From an uncultured Pseudorhodobacter sp. (lineage in GTDB: Bacteria; Pseudomonadota; Alphaproteobacteria; Rhodobacterales; Rhodobacteraceae): 14,208 bases of DNA. The notes beneath the pieces were generated by a model. That model ran no database searches. It saw only the letters and a list, made by a program, of their open reading frames with translations, and was not told the DNA's origin. The stretch lies in assembly GCA_937910975.1 (NCBI GenBank), contig CALEMZ010000226.1, forward strand, positions 1 through 14,208. Reading direction: 5' to 3'. Below are positions 1 through 6,960 of this stretch, one piece after another. The translations under genes were made by a program, and so were the position numbers. Positions within the stretch are counted from its first letter, which is position 1. Every line of letters starts with the position of its first letter.

Positions 1-150
1 CAGATCATAAAGCCCCCGGCCTGCGTGGGTCTCGATATAGGTGAGGGGTTTGTCTTTTTGGGTGAGGTAATCGAGCATCCACGCAAGGAGCGCGTGCTTG
101 TGAACATCGGCCGGGTTTCCGGCGTGGTAGTGGTGTTGATAACTGAGCAT
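1..150 (-). CDS. rlmJ: 23S rRNA (adenine-N6)-methyltransferase RlmJ, N-terminal part
   Basis: The gene enters from the left edge and only its first 50 codons are present, starting at the ATG complementary to 148-150. The translation begins MLSYQHHYHAGNPADVHKH, continues with a KDKPLTYIETHAG stretch, and ends at GRGLYDL where the window stops. This is the characteristic N-terminus of RlmJ, the SAM-dependent enzyme that methylates one adenine (A2030 in E. coli numbering) of 23S rRNA; full-length family members are about 280 residues. The histidine-rich HAGN-ADVHKH segment and the THAG-G-Y motif are family hallmarks. No strong Shine-Dalgarno sequence is visible before the ATG. It is a housekeeping gene with no evident link to the catabolic cluster to its right. 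Identification rests on family recognition of a short but very distinctive segment. Confidence 0.9.
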   Translation of the reverse strand, partial: MLSYQHHYHAGNPADVHKHALLAWMLDYLTQKDKPLTYIETHAGRGLYDL

Positions 151-1084
151 GGGGCTTGGTAGCAGGCCAGACGAGCGGCGGAAAGAGCGTATGTTTCGCG
201 TCGTACAGGCGTAGCACATCCGTAGCTGCGGGTTGTGGGCCGGATTGGGGGATGGAACTCACCGCTTTCGCAATTTTTCTAACGAACTGATATTTATTAT
301 GATTACCTGAAGGCCATGACGATTAGTATCAGTATATTGCACCTCTTATTGTACCCAGCAATGCGCCAAAGCGCTCACATCTGATGTGGAGCAATCACCG
401 GGTTCTGTTCCTGCATGAAGTGAATCGTTTTGCTGGAAGCGTCGGCTAAGACGGAGGCGGTGAATGGTAAGCCATTCTTGCGGCTGGCAGACTGTCCTGC
501 GAGCGCGGCAATCTGGCTTTGACAGCGCCAGAAGCTGTCCGCATTGGGTGTCTGGATATTCCAATTGAAGCTCTGGACGGTCAGGCTGCGACTGGGATGA
601 CATCGTCTTTTCCAAGGCTGTTCAATAGCGGAACCAGAATGTCGAGGAAGACCGGATCGTCGTCGACGGCAAGGAGTTTCATGACCAAACCTTTTCATTG
701 CGCGTGTCTTCACTATTCGGCGGGTATTACGCGCGTTTCTTCTTCCCGCGATATTGAAATAGCGAAAAACTCTGTCAAATTTAAGGCAATAGCCATGCAC
801 TGTTCTGCATCACCCCTCCGTCTGCCGTGATGCTATTTTGTGCAGTGCTATCAATTCGTTCGGTCAGCGTTCAGGTTGCTGACCTAAAGGTACGCCAGTG
901 TGTTCACATCTTTGTAAGATACCTTCCCGCACTGGAAAGTCTGGCTGGCCAACCCGGTTCCGCCATGGGTTTGGATGAAAGTAAAAGATAGCATTGAAAT
1001 GCTGTTCAAGGGGCTTTCGTGCCTTGTTCTCTCGTCTCCGACCGTTTCTAGTGCGGATTGGTAGCCGGAAATGACGGCATTTCT
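151..1084. other. Gene-poor stretch holding a decayed receiver gene and no intact CDS
   Basis: About 930 bases between rlmJ and the LysR gene carry no reading frame that looks like an intact protein. The open frames on both strands here are arginine-, serine- and proline-rich and lack recognisable domains. The only gene-like content is the response-regulator remnant at about 375-682. Positions 262-350 are clearly more AT-rich than the surroundings and may hold the rlmJ promoter. A 7-bp perfect inverted repeat (GGTCAGC 862-868 / GCTGACC 878-884) and a short palindrome (AGCATT-GA-AATGCT, 990-1003) are visible, but neither has a following T-run or an assignable role. I see no transposase, tRNA or terminator here. 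The stretch reads as a degraded intergenic junction. Confidence 0.6.
375..682 (-). pseudogene. Remnant of a CheY-like response regulator receiver gene
   Basis: An ATG at 680-682 (complement), preceded by an AAAAGG Shine-Dalgarno-like element, opens a frame reading MKLLAVDDDP followed by VFLDILVPLLNSLG. This is a textbook receiver-domain beta1-alpha1 with the acidic DDD pocket. The frame hits a TGA at 581-583 after 33 codons. In another frame the strand then reads WNIQTPNADSFWRCQ, resembling the LLDIQMPxxDGxxxC phospho-acceptor region, and further on LPFTASVLADAS, resembling the TPxxMLTAMSD beta4 segment, before stopping at 375-377. The spacing between the two halves is also shorter than in an intact receiver. 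A frameshift, an internal deletion and loss of everything after beta4 together indicate a pseudogene. Roseobacter-type receivers are often fused to output domains; none is left here. The first half is a confident match and the second half is weaker. Confidence 0.55.
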
Positions 1085-2032
1085 TCAACTCGTCCGCCGT
1101 CCATTTATGGCGGATTGACTTGACCGATGCAGCAGGCGGATGAACTTGTTGGTTTCAAGAAACGCCGAATGTGCGAACCACAGCTTCATCGGTTCCATTT
1201 CATCAAGCACAATCTTGGCGACCCCGCGGTTCTCGGAGCTGACGCTCCATTCCGGCACTACGCCATAGCCCAGACCTGCCTCGACCAACCGGGTAACGCT
1301 GGTAGAGCCCGAGGCCGAAGTATCGATGCGCGGTGGCGCATGCATTGCGCGGGCAAGAAACTCCATCGAGCCGGTGCGCACCATTTGCCCGGCTTCGTAA
1401 GTAATGAAAGGCCGGTCCCGAAAGAAACTCAGATCCGGGGTCTTTTGGTCCGGGCCGGGCGGTGGCACTGGCCAATCCTGAGGGTAGATCAATGCTAATT
1501 TGTAAGTGCCCAACAGATGCTGGATGATTCCGGGGTGGCCGAAGCTGCGCTCGGACACTGCAGCATCCAGCGCGCCTTCCATCATCATCTTTTCCAAAGT
1601 GGTGTCGCGTTCGTAAAATGCCAATTCGATCTCTGGGGCTGCAGCACGGAATGTACGCAGAATTTCGGGAAAGAAATGATGAAACAGCGCCTGTGGCACA
1701 CCGACCCTTAACACCGATCGCACATCGTGCAGCAGCACCGATAGCCGTGACAGAATGGTTTCCAGTTCGTCGCCTAGTGAGGCGTGCAGGGCCCGGCCCA
1801 ACGGCGTCAGCGTGATCCGGCGCGAGCCTTTCTCGGCCTCAATCAGCCGCGCTCCATAAACCTGCTCAAGCCGTCGGACGTGATTTGCCGCCGATTGGTA
1901 CGAGATGTTCAATTCGCGCGAGGCCGCCGAAAAAGATCCGGTGCGCGCAACCAGGTGAAAGGTCTGCAACAGCGAGATATCGACCTTGGCGCGTTTCTCA
2001 CCGCGTTCGGGGGGGGCTTTGTCTGCGGCCAT
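1085..2032 (-). CDS. LysR-family transcriptional regulator
   Basis: The predicted protein has 315 residues, the usual LysR size. An N-terminal winged helix-turn-helix lies at about residues 18-77 (LLQTFHLVARTGSFSAASRE, then an SYQSAANHVRRLE recognition helix and the wing ending TPLGRAL). A periplasmic-binding-like effector domain follows from about residue 100. The frame is open to 2140, but I start it at the ATG complementary to 2030-2032: it follows a GAAGGA ribosome site, it lies just after the stop of the upstream gene at 2049, and upstream extensions would be read inside that gene. It is the last gene of the five-gene minus-strand unit. LysR proteins typically sense a pathway compound, so it probably controls the divergent region 5509-5799 and thus both arms of the catabolic locus. 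The effector cannot be told from the sequence. Confidence 0.88.
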   Translation of the reverse strand: MAADKAPPERGEKRAKVDISLLQTFHLVARTGSFSAASRELNISYQSAANHVRRLEQVYGARLIEAEKGSRRITLTPLGRALHASLGDELETILSRLSVLLHDVRSVLRVGVPQALFHHFFPEILRTFRAAAPEIELAFYERDTTLEKMMMEGALDAAVSERSFGHPGIIQHLLGTYKLALIYPQDWPVPPPGPDQKTPDLSFFRDRPFITYEAGQMVRTGSMEFLARAMHAPPRIDTSASGSTSVTRLVEAGLGYGVVPEWSVSSENRGVAKIVLDEMEPMKLWFAHSAFLETNKFIRLLHRSSQSAINGRRTS

Positions 2033-2048
2033 GCGCGATCCTTCGGGT

Positions 2049-3161
2049 TCAGGCAGCGCCGACGGGTGGCCTTGCCGGATCAAGAAGATCAAAGAACGGG
2101 CTGGCACGCAAGAGTGCCGGCCCGATCGCCCCGGGCGCAATCAGGCCGCCATCCATTGGCATTCGGGTGCAGATCAAATCGGTCATGGCGCAAACATGGG
2201 CGGCGGTGGCGGTACCTATGGCGCTGTAGCAATGCCCCGCAACTGTGGCGGCATGCAAGAATTGCTTGGTCCAGATTTCGGCTGCATCCGGGGTTGGTCG
2301 GACACGCAGGGCAATCAGAACACGGTCATTTTCGGTATGGGGCAGGGCGGTCTTGAGCAGGCTGCGCAATTGGTAAAGACGCTTTGCAAGGCCCATATCA
2401 TCAAGAAGGAACTGCATGTAATCAAGATGGCCAGGATAGCGCAGGGTTTTGAAAACCAAGCTGCCGATCCGGCCGGTATGCTGCCGCGCCAGCGCATCCA
2501 GACTGCCGGCCGTGGTGAATGCCTCATAGGTGCCGCCCTCCAGTGCGACAACTTCGGCTTCGGCCAAGGGTGGCAAGGCGACCAGTTCACCGCCTTTGAT
2601 CGCAAGGCACGGGTTGGTATATTCGTCGATCAACCCATCAATGCTCCAGATATTGGCATAGCCAAGCCGGTTCGTGGGGTGGGCTGGCAGAACTCCGACA
2701 AAAACGGTGACTTCTGCCTCTGGTCCGACACGGGCCAAGACTTCGGCGGCAAGGCCCGTCACATGCCCCGGTGCAAGCCCGCAGCCGGAGGCAAAGCAAA
2801 GCTGATGGCCCTGTGGCAGATCGCGCACCAGTTCAGCTACTGCATTGCTGGCAGTGCCGTTTTCAAGGATATCCAGATAGTGATTGCCGTTTTCATAGGC
2901 GAGCCTGGCCAACTCCACGGGCGAGGTCGAGGCGTCGGTCAAGATTACAGCGCGTGAGTTGGTCAAAAATCGACTGAGATCGTCGCGAAATCCGGCCCCG
3001 CTTGGTGCTGCGGTGGCAAGGCCGTTGCGCGCGGCAAGTGCCAAAGCGTCGCCGTCTGGTGATGCGATCACGGCGGTAAAGCGGCTGTCTTGCCCCAGCA
3101 TGGCAGAAATGCGTTGCCCCATTCGTCCCGCACCAATAACGAGAATCGGAATTGCGGTCAT
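2049..3161 (-). CDS. Saccharopine dehydrogenase / lysine 6-dehydrogenase-like NAD(P)-dependent oxidoreductase
   Basis: This 370-residue protein begins with a Rossmann fold whose dinucleotide loop is G10-A-G12-R-M-G15. A GCGLAPGHVT motif lies at 126-135, an YANIWSIDGLIDEYTNP segment at 168-184, and a KTLRYPGHLDYM segment at 238-249. The combination GLxPG, S-x-G-LI-EY and KTLRYPGH is typical of the saccharopine reductase / lysine 6-dehydrogenase branch, whose members act on lysine, 2-aminoadipate 6-semialdehyde or related imines. The start at 3159-3161 lies 11 bases after the stop of the ABC ATPase gene, so the two are co-transcribed. It is not part of the known hydroxyproline or opine pathways, so its role here is unclear. 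Oxidation or reduction of a cyclic imine or an omega-amino group is the most natural inference. The family assignment is firm and the substrate is unknown. Confidence 0.8.
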   Translation of the reverse strand: MTAIPILVIGAGRMGQRISAMLGQDSRFTAVIASPDGDALALAARNGLATAAPSGAGFRDDLSRFLTNSRAVILTDASTSPVELARLAYENGNHYLDILENGTASNAVAELVRDLPQGHQLCFASGCGLAPGHVTGLAAEVLARVGPEAEVTVFVGVLPAHPTNRLGYANIWSIDGLIDEYTNPCLAIKGGELVALPPLAEAEVVALEGGTYEAFTTAGSLDALARQHTGRIGSLVFKTLRYPGHLDYMQFLLDDMGLAKRLYQLRSLLKTALPHTENDRVLIALRVRPTPDAAEIWTKQFLHAATVAGHCYSAIGTATAAHVCAMTDLICTRMPMDGGLIAPGAIGPALLRASPFFDLLDPARPPVGAA

Positions 3162-3172
3162 CCTTATACCCT

Positions 3173-3934
3173 TCAGCCGTGAAATCGGGACAAAAAGCCA
3201 CGCAGGCGTTCTGATGTCGGGTTGCGCAGAATTTGATCGGGGCTACCTTCTTCGGCAATTTTACCCTGTTCCATGAAGATCACCCGACTGGCGACGTCGG
3301 CAGCAAAGCTCATCTCATGCGTCACCAGAACCATGGTCATGCCACCGATGGCTAGTCGACGGATCACCTCCAAAACTTCGCCGACCAATTCGGGGTCAAG
3401 TGCCGATGTGACCTCGTCAAGCAGAAGCACTTCGGGGCGCATCGCAAGCGCGCGGGCAATCGCCACCCGCTGTTTCTGACCGCCTGACAGATGTGCGGGG
3501 TAAGCCTGCGCCTTGTCGGCCAATCCGACCTGCGCCAGCAGATCCAGCGCATAGGCATCGGCCTCGGCGCGACCCTCGCCCAGCACTCGTATCGGGCCAG
3601 AGGTAATGTTCTCCAGCACCGTAAGATGTGGGAATAGGTTGAAGTGCTGAAAGATCATTCCGACTTTGCGGCGCAACTCTCCCGTGCCGATTGCCGGAGC
3701 CTTGGCGTGGAACTTTGGGCTGACGATGCGGCCCTGAAACAACACTGTGCCGTCCGTCGGGGTTTCGAGCATATTTAGGCAGCGGATCAGTGTTGATTTT
3801 CCCGATCCAGACGGACCGATCAGGCCCAGCACCTCACCGGGAGCAAGATCAAGGTCAATGTCTTTCAAAACCTTGAGCGCTCCAAAGGATTTGCACAGGC
3901 CGCGTACCGAAATTGCAGGCGTGATATTGGTCAT
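3173..3934 (-). CDS. Polar amino acid ABC transporter, ATP-binding protein
   Basis: A 253-residue ATPase of the GlnQ/HisP class that energises uptake through the permease encoded just upstream. Visible motifs are Walker A GPSGSGKST (40-48), Q-loop Q96, the signature LSGGQKQR (149-156), Walker B ending in D173-E174, the D-loop SALD (177-180) and the switch histidine H206. Length and the FQHFNLFPH-TVLENI segment match amino acid importers, not sugar or metal ones. The start has a GGAG box a few bases upstream and lies 11 bases after the permease stop. All catalytic residues are present, so the protein should be active. Position 3173 is the TGA, which almost abuts the next gene. Confidence 0.93.
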   Translation of the reverse strand: MTNITPAISVRGLCKSFGALKVLKDIDLDLAPGEVLGLIGPSGSGKSTLIRCLNMLETPTDGTVLFQGRIVSPKFHAKAPAIGTGELRRKVGMIFQHFNLFPHLTVLENITSGPIRVLGEGRAEADAYALDLLAQVGLADKAQAYPAHLSGGQKQRVAIARALAMRPEVLLLDEVTSALDPELVGEVLEVIRRLAIGGMTMVLVTHEMSFAADVASRVIFMEQGKIAEEGSPDQILRNPTSERLRGFLSRFHG

Positions 3935-3945
3935 GATTTCTCCGC

Positions 3946-4608
3946 TCAGTCGCTGCGCCGCATGCGGCGTTCAAAATGATCCGCGAGTTGCGTCAGCGGA
4001 AACAGCATGGCAAAGTAAAGAATTGCCGCTATGCTGTAGGCCTCAAGCGGACGATAGGTTTCCGAGGTGACGACTGACGTCATGTAGGTTAACTCGGCAA
4101 TCGAAATGACATAAAGTAGCGAGGTATTCTTAAGCTGCATTATCGATACGTTGATAAAGGACGGCAGCATGTTTTTCACTGCCTGCGGCATAATGATATA
4201 CCGCATCGATTGCACACCCGACATACCGATCGCTGCGGCCGCTTCGCGTTGGCCCTTATCGACCGCAAGGATGCCGCCGCGGAAAATCTCGGAGTAGAAC
4301 GATCCGACATAAAGCGATAGCGTCAGAAGCCCCGCCATTGTGTTGGAAATGGTGATCCCCAAGATCATCGGAAGCGCATAATAAGCCCAAAGGATCTGCA
4401 CCAGAAGTGGTGTGCAGCGAAACAGTTCCTGATAGCTGCGCGCGATCAGGCGTAGCCACCAGAAGCGCGACAACCGCGCAAAGCAGGTGGCCAGGCCAAC
4501 CAAAATGCCCAAGATGATCGAGCCTGCAGTATACAGGAAAGTCACCCATACCCCGGTTATGAACAAATCAAACGATTGGAAGATCGCGTAGAAATCCCAA
4601 TTATACAT
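3946..4608 (-). CDS. Polar amino acid ABC transporter, permease (HisM/GlnP type)
   Basis: A 220-residue inner-membrane protein with about five hydrophobic segments. It carries the family motif FRCTPLLVQ (63-71) and the cytoplasmic coupling loop EAAAAIGMSGVQSMRYIIMP (122-141), which contacts the ATPase. Family members form the translocation path for polar amino acids or opines. Only one permease gene is present, whereas many systems of this class have a HisQ/HisM pair, so it probably works as a homodimer like GlnP. The start follows a full AGGAGG ribosome-binding site eight bases upstream. This strong site comes right after the stable hairpin at 4640-4661, consistent with separate tuning of binding protein and permease. 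The C-terminus is arginine-rich, as is common. Confidence 0.92.
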   Translation of the reverse strand: MYNWDFYAIFQSFDLFITGVWVTFLYTAGSIILGILVGLATCFARLSRFWWLRLIARSYQELFRCTPLLVQILWAYYALPMILGITISNTMAGLLTLSLYVGSFYSEIFRGGILAVDKGQREAAAAIGMSGVQSMRYIIMPQAVKNMLPSFINVSIMQLKNTSLLYVISIAELTYMTSVVTSETYRPLEAYSIAAILYFAMLFPLTQLADHFERRMRRSD

Positions 4609-4639
4609 GCGGCTGGCCTCCTAGCTGTCTTGTGGGGAC

Positions 4640-4661
4640 GCGCGGGCCCGAAGGCCCGCGC
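4640..4661 (-). promoter_or_regulatory. Hairpin with cUUCGg tetraloop between binding-protein and permease genes
   Basis: A perfect 9-bp GC-only stem (GCGCGGGCC 4640-4648 / GGCCCGCGC 4653-4661) closes a four-base loop. In the minus-strand transcript the loop is UUCG closed by a C-G pair, the unusually stable cUUCGg tetraloop. The hairpin begins 11 bases after the TAA of the binding-protein gene and ends about 31 bases before the permease start. No U-tract follows it on the minus strand, so it is not a complete intrinsic terminator. It more likely blocks 3' exonucleases and stabilises the binding-protein part of the message, or causes partial attenuation. Confidence 0.7.
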
Positions 4662-4671
4662 TGCGGCGTTT

Positions 4672-5508
4672 TTAGCCGTTGATATCAAAGCCATCAGGCA
4701 AGTCGTCCAGCCCGATGTTGAAAGGCTCCAGCCCCTTCAGGATCCAGGTCTGGTTGTTGCCGACCCGGCGGTTATAATCAGCCCAAGCCGAAACAAAGCT
4801 CTTGAACGTCTCGTCAGCTGCGTAGTTGATGCCGATCACGGAAGGCGACGATAGGATCGGAGTTGGCACATAGACCTTGCCAACTGCCTCGTTCTTCTTG
4901 GTCATCACCATGCCGTTTAACACAGTGTTGATGATTGCATCGGCTTTGCCTGTGGCGACCGCCAGAACAGCTTCGTCACGGGTTTTGAACCGCAGGATGT
5001 TGGCCTTGGGTAAATATGCTTTGGTGATCTGATCTTGCGCCGAACCCAGATCAACCGCGATCGTATAGGCCGGATTGTTCAGTTCGGCCCAAGTCTTGCC
5101 GCCGAGTTCTGGTTTTGGCGAGATGATCACGAAGCTATTGTAGTAGGTCGGCGCAGAAAAGCTAACCGAAAGTGCCCGCTTGGGCAGGGCGGTCAAGGCA
5201 AAGGCCAGATCGACTTTACCCGACTGGACATCAAGGATTGAGTTGGCCCAGCTGCTTTCGACAATCTCCAGCTCCACGCCCAGTTCATTGGCCATGTCCT
5301 TACCCATTTCGACAACAAAGCCGCGCCATTCGCCAGTGCGAGGGTCTTTCGTGAAATAGGGGTCTTCGTTCAAGATGCCGGCGATGCGCAGGGCGCCGTG
5401 CGCGCGGATTTCATCCAAGGTAGTGGATTGTGCCTGTGCCACCGTGATGCTTGCACCCAACGCCAGCGCCGCTGCTGCAACCCCGTTCACGAGCTTTTTG
5501 AAAAACAT
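4672..5508 (-). CDS. Polar amino acid ABC transporter, periplasmic substrate-binding protein
   Basis: A 278-residue protein of the SBP_bac_3 (cluster F, amino acid/opine) family that captures the substrate in the periplasm. A signal peptide spans residues 1-26 (FKK charge, hydrophobic core, cleavage after VAQA). The mature part shows WRGFVVEMGKDMANELG (61-77), and LTALPKRALSVSFSAPTYY (105-123), in which R111 is placed where the family binds the ligand alpha-carboxylate. The second lobe follows, with TRDEAVLAVATGKADAII (176-193). The frame is open further upstream, but the ATG at 5506-5508 is preferred: it has a GGAG box nine bases before it and gives a clean signal peptide. It is the first gene of the minus-strand unit, transcribed from the 5509-5799 region. 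The alpha-carboxylate site argues for an amino acid or amino-acid-like ligand, but the side chain cannot be read. Confidence 0.92.
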   Translation of the reverse strand: MFFKKLVNGVAAAALALGASITVAQAQSTTLDEIRAHGALRIAGILNEDPYFTKDPRTGEWRGFVVEMGKDMANELGVELEIVESSWANSILDVQSGKVDLAFALTALPKRALSVSFSAPTYYNSFVIISPKPELGGKTWAELNNPAYTIAVDLGSAQDQITKAYLPKANILRFKTRDEAVLAVATGKADAIINTVLNGMVMTKKNEAVGKVYVPTPILSSPSVIGINYAADETFKSFVSAWADYNRRVGNNQTWILKGLEPFNIGLDDLPDGFDING

Positions 5509-5799
5509 TATCTGATACTCCATGTTGATGCGGCAAAGCCGCTTTTGCATTCATTGCCGTTCCGCCTCGCTGCTTGGGCCGGATGTAATTAGACGACCCC
5601 TAATTGTGATTTCAATCAATACAAGAAAGGGCAGTGTTGCTATAAGATTTATTATATCTTTTGGTTTGCTTTGCCTCAATGGCCAACGTCACAGCTTTCT
5701 ATTCCAAATATTATTGTATGTTAGGGGCTATTTTTTGCATCGCGCGGCGCCGTGCTCCGGTCTAGCGTAAGGTTAGGATAGAAACTTCGGAGCATAGCC
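5509..5799. promoter_or_regulatory. Divergent control region between transporter and catabolic operons
   Basis: This 291-bp gap separates two divergent operons and should hold both promoters and the LysR operator. It is much more AT-rich than the genes, notably at 5590-5740. Visible elements are a hairpin GCGGC-AAA-GCCGC (5530-5542) that would lie in the 5' leader of the binding-protein mRNA about 20 bases before its start codon, and the inverted repeat AAGAT-N7-ATCTT (5644-5660). A CCCCTAA / TTAGGGG pair about 130 bases apart is also present. None matches a consensus I can assign with certainty. I could not place -35/-10 boxes with confidence on either strand. Small open frames here look non-coding. 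Confidence 0.6.
5644..5660. promoter_or_regulatory. Candidate operator, AAGAT-N7-ATCTT inverted repeat
   Basis: A perfect 5-bp dyad around an AT-only 7-base spacer lies near the middle of the divergent region. LysR-type regulators bind dyads of roughly this size. The classical T-N11-A pattern is not satisfied symmetrically, however, and short dyads arise easily in AT-rich DNA. The assignment to the LysR protein encoded at 1085-2032 rests only on location. Confidence 0.25.
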
Positions 5800-6960
5800 T
5801 TGGCACCTAAACCCGACTTTGACGTGGCCATTGCCGGGGCGGGTATCATCGGAGCCTCGGTGGCTTGGCACCTGTGCCGCGCCGGTCTGAGGGTTGCGGT
5901 GATTGATGCCGTCGGACCGGCAGCCGCGGCATCTGGTGCTTCTGACGGAGCTGTTTCGGTAGCTTCGAAGAAGCCAGGTCTGATGGCGCGGTTGGCCTCG
6001 GGATCGCTGCAATACAGCCGTGCATTGGCTGTCGGCGGGGTGCTGGAGGGCGCGTTTAGTTTCCGGCCAGCCTATGTTTTTGGCAGTGGCGCGGTGGAGT
6101 TGGACGCCTTGGACGCGTTGGTCGCCATGCTTGGATCGCTGGCGGGGCCGGTGCGCGTGGTCAAGGATGGCCATGCGACGCTTTTGCCCGGCTTGGGTGA
6201 ACAGGTGGACCGACTGGTGGTGCTGGACGGCGAGGGCCACATGCCCGGGCACAAAGCGGTACGCGCCTATCTGGCCACCCCTGGTGTCACTCCGATCTGG
6301 CCCGCCCAGATCGTAGGGATTGAGGCGGATGCGGTCGGGGTGACACTGAATCTTGGTGCCCGGCAGCTGCGGGTCAGTTATCTTGTGGCAGCGCTGGGCG
6401 TTTCAACGCCTACGCTTTTTCCCGGAATGCCAATTTTGCCGCGCGCCGGTCAGTTGATTGTAACTGACCGGGGGCCTCGCGGCGCTCTGCCCGGCGCGCT
6501 GACTGCTGCCGCCTATTTGGTGGCCAAGACTGCCTCGGGCGCCAGCTTGCCACGACCGCCAGTGGTGATTGATCCGCTGGCCACCGGGCAATATTTGATT
6601 GGCTCCTCACGTGAAGACCATAGCGACATCTCCCGCGTCGATTTCGCAACCCTGCGATTGCTGCTTTCGCGAGCCAGCGCTGCTTGGCCAGCGCTGCGTG
6701 ATCGGCGGGTTATCCGTGCCTTTGCCGGAGTGCGTGCGGCGGTGCCCGATGGTTTGCCGATTGTCGGGCCACTGCCCGATGCGCCACGTGTGATTATGGC
6801 GACCGGGTTCGAGGGCGACGGCATCTGCCTTTCAGCGCTTATCGGGCGCGAGGTCGCGCTGATGGCGCGGGGTGAGGCACCGCAGGCGGAATGGGCCACC
6901 GATCTGGCAGCGCTATCTCCCGCGCGCTTCACCGCCCTGCGGCGCGAGGGGGCTGCATGA
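5800..6960 (+). CDS. FAD-dependent D-amino-acid-type dehydrogenase, beta-like subunit (LhpB/OoxB/HcnC type)
   Basis: A 386-residue DAO-superfamily flavoprotein. The FAD-binding Rossmann loop is G13-A-G15-I-I-G18 with the acidic ribose-binding D36. The C-terminal half has GQYLIGSSRED (263-273), AGVRAAVPDGLPIVGP (309-324) and the second FAD contact TGFEGDGICLSALIG (335-349). Family members oxidise the C-N bond of secondary or D-amino acids, or opines, in heteromeric membrane-linked dehydrogenases. The next two genes supply the other subunits, in the order known for LhpB-LhpF-LhpE. The start is a TTG at 5800-5802 with a GGAG site seven bases upstream; no ATG gives the complete FAD fold. It is the first gene of the plus-strand operon. 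Candidate substrates include cis-4-hydroxy-D-proline, other cyclic imino acids and opines. There is no tyrosine or histidine pattern that decides among them. Confidence 0.82.
   Translation: MAPKPDFDVAIAGAGIIGASVAWHLCRAGLRVAVIDAVGPAAAASGASDGAVSVASKKPGLMARLASGSLQYSRALAVGGVLEGAFSFRPAYVFGSGAVELDALDALVAMLGSLAGPVRVVKDGHATLLPGLGEQVDRLVVLDGEGHMPGHKAVRAYLATPGVTPIWPAQIVGIEADAVGVTLNLGARQLRVSYLVAALGVSTPTLFPGMPILPRAGQLIVTDRGPRGALPGALTAAAYLVAKTASGASLPRPPVVIDPLATGQYLIGSSREDHSDISRVDFATLRLLLSRASAAWPALRDRRVIRAFAGVRAAVPDGLPIVGPLPDAPRVIMATGFEGDGICLSALIGREVALMARGEAPQAEWATDLAALSPARFTALRREGAA

Noticed and set aside
5..262. 85-codon open frame on the minus strand at the left edge
   Set aside because: It overlaps rlmJ in another frame; the rlmJ frame gives clear family similarity while this one is low-complexity and proline/arginine-rich.
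519..830. 103-codon plus-strand open frame in the gene-poor stretch
   Set aside because: It has no recognisable domain, and it is antisense to the receiver remnant.
990..1003. AGCATT-GA-AATGCT palindrome downstream of the LysR gene
   Set aside because: It is not next to any promoter or gene start and is short enough to be chance.
864..1088. 74-codon minus-strand open frame after the LysR gene
   Set aside because: I looked for transposase or regulator similarity and saw none; composition is basic and irregular, with no ribosome site.
2033..2140. 36-residue N-terminal extension of the LysR protein
   Set aside because: It would run inside the preceding gene and lacks a ribosome site; the start at 2032 has GAAGGA and gives a normal LysR length.
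1986..2957. 323-codon plus-strand open frame
   Set aside because: It lies antisense to the LysR and saccharopine-dehydrogenase-like genes, which carry clear family motifs; this frame has none.
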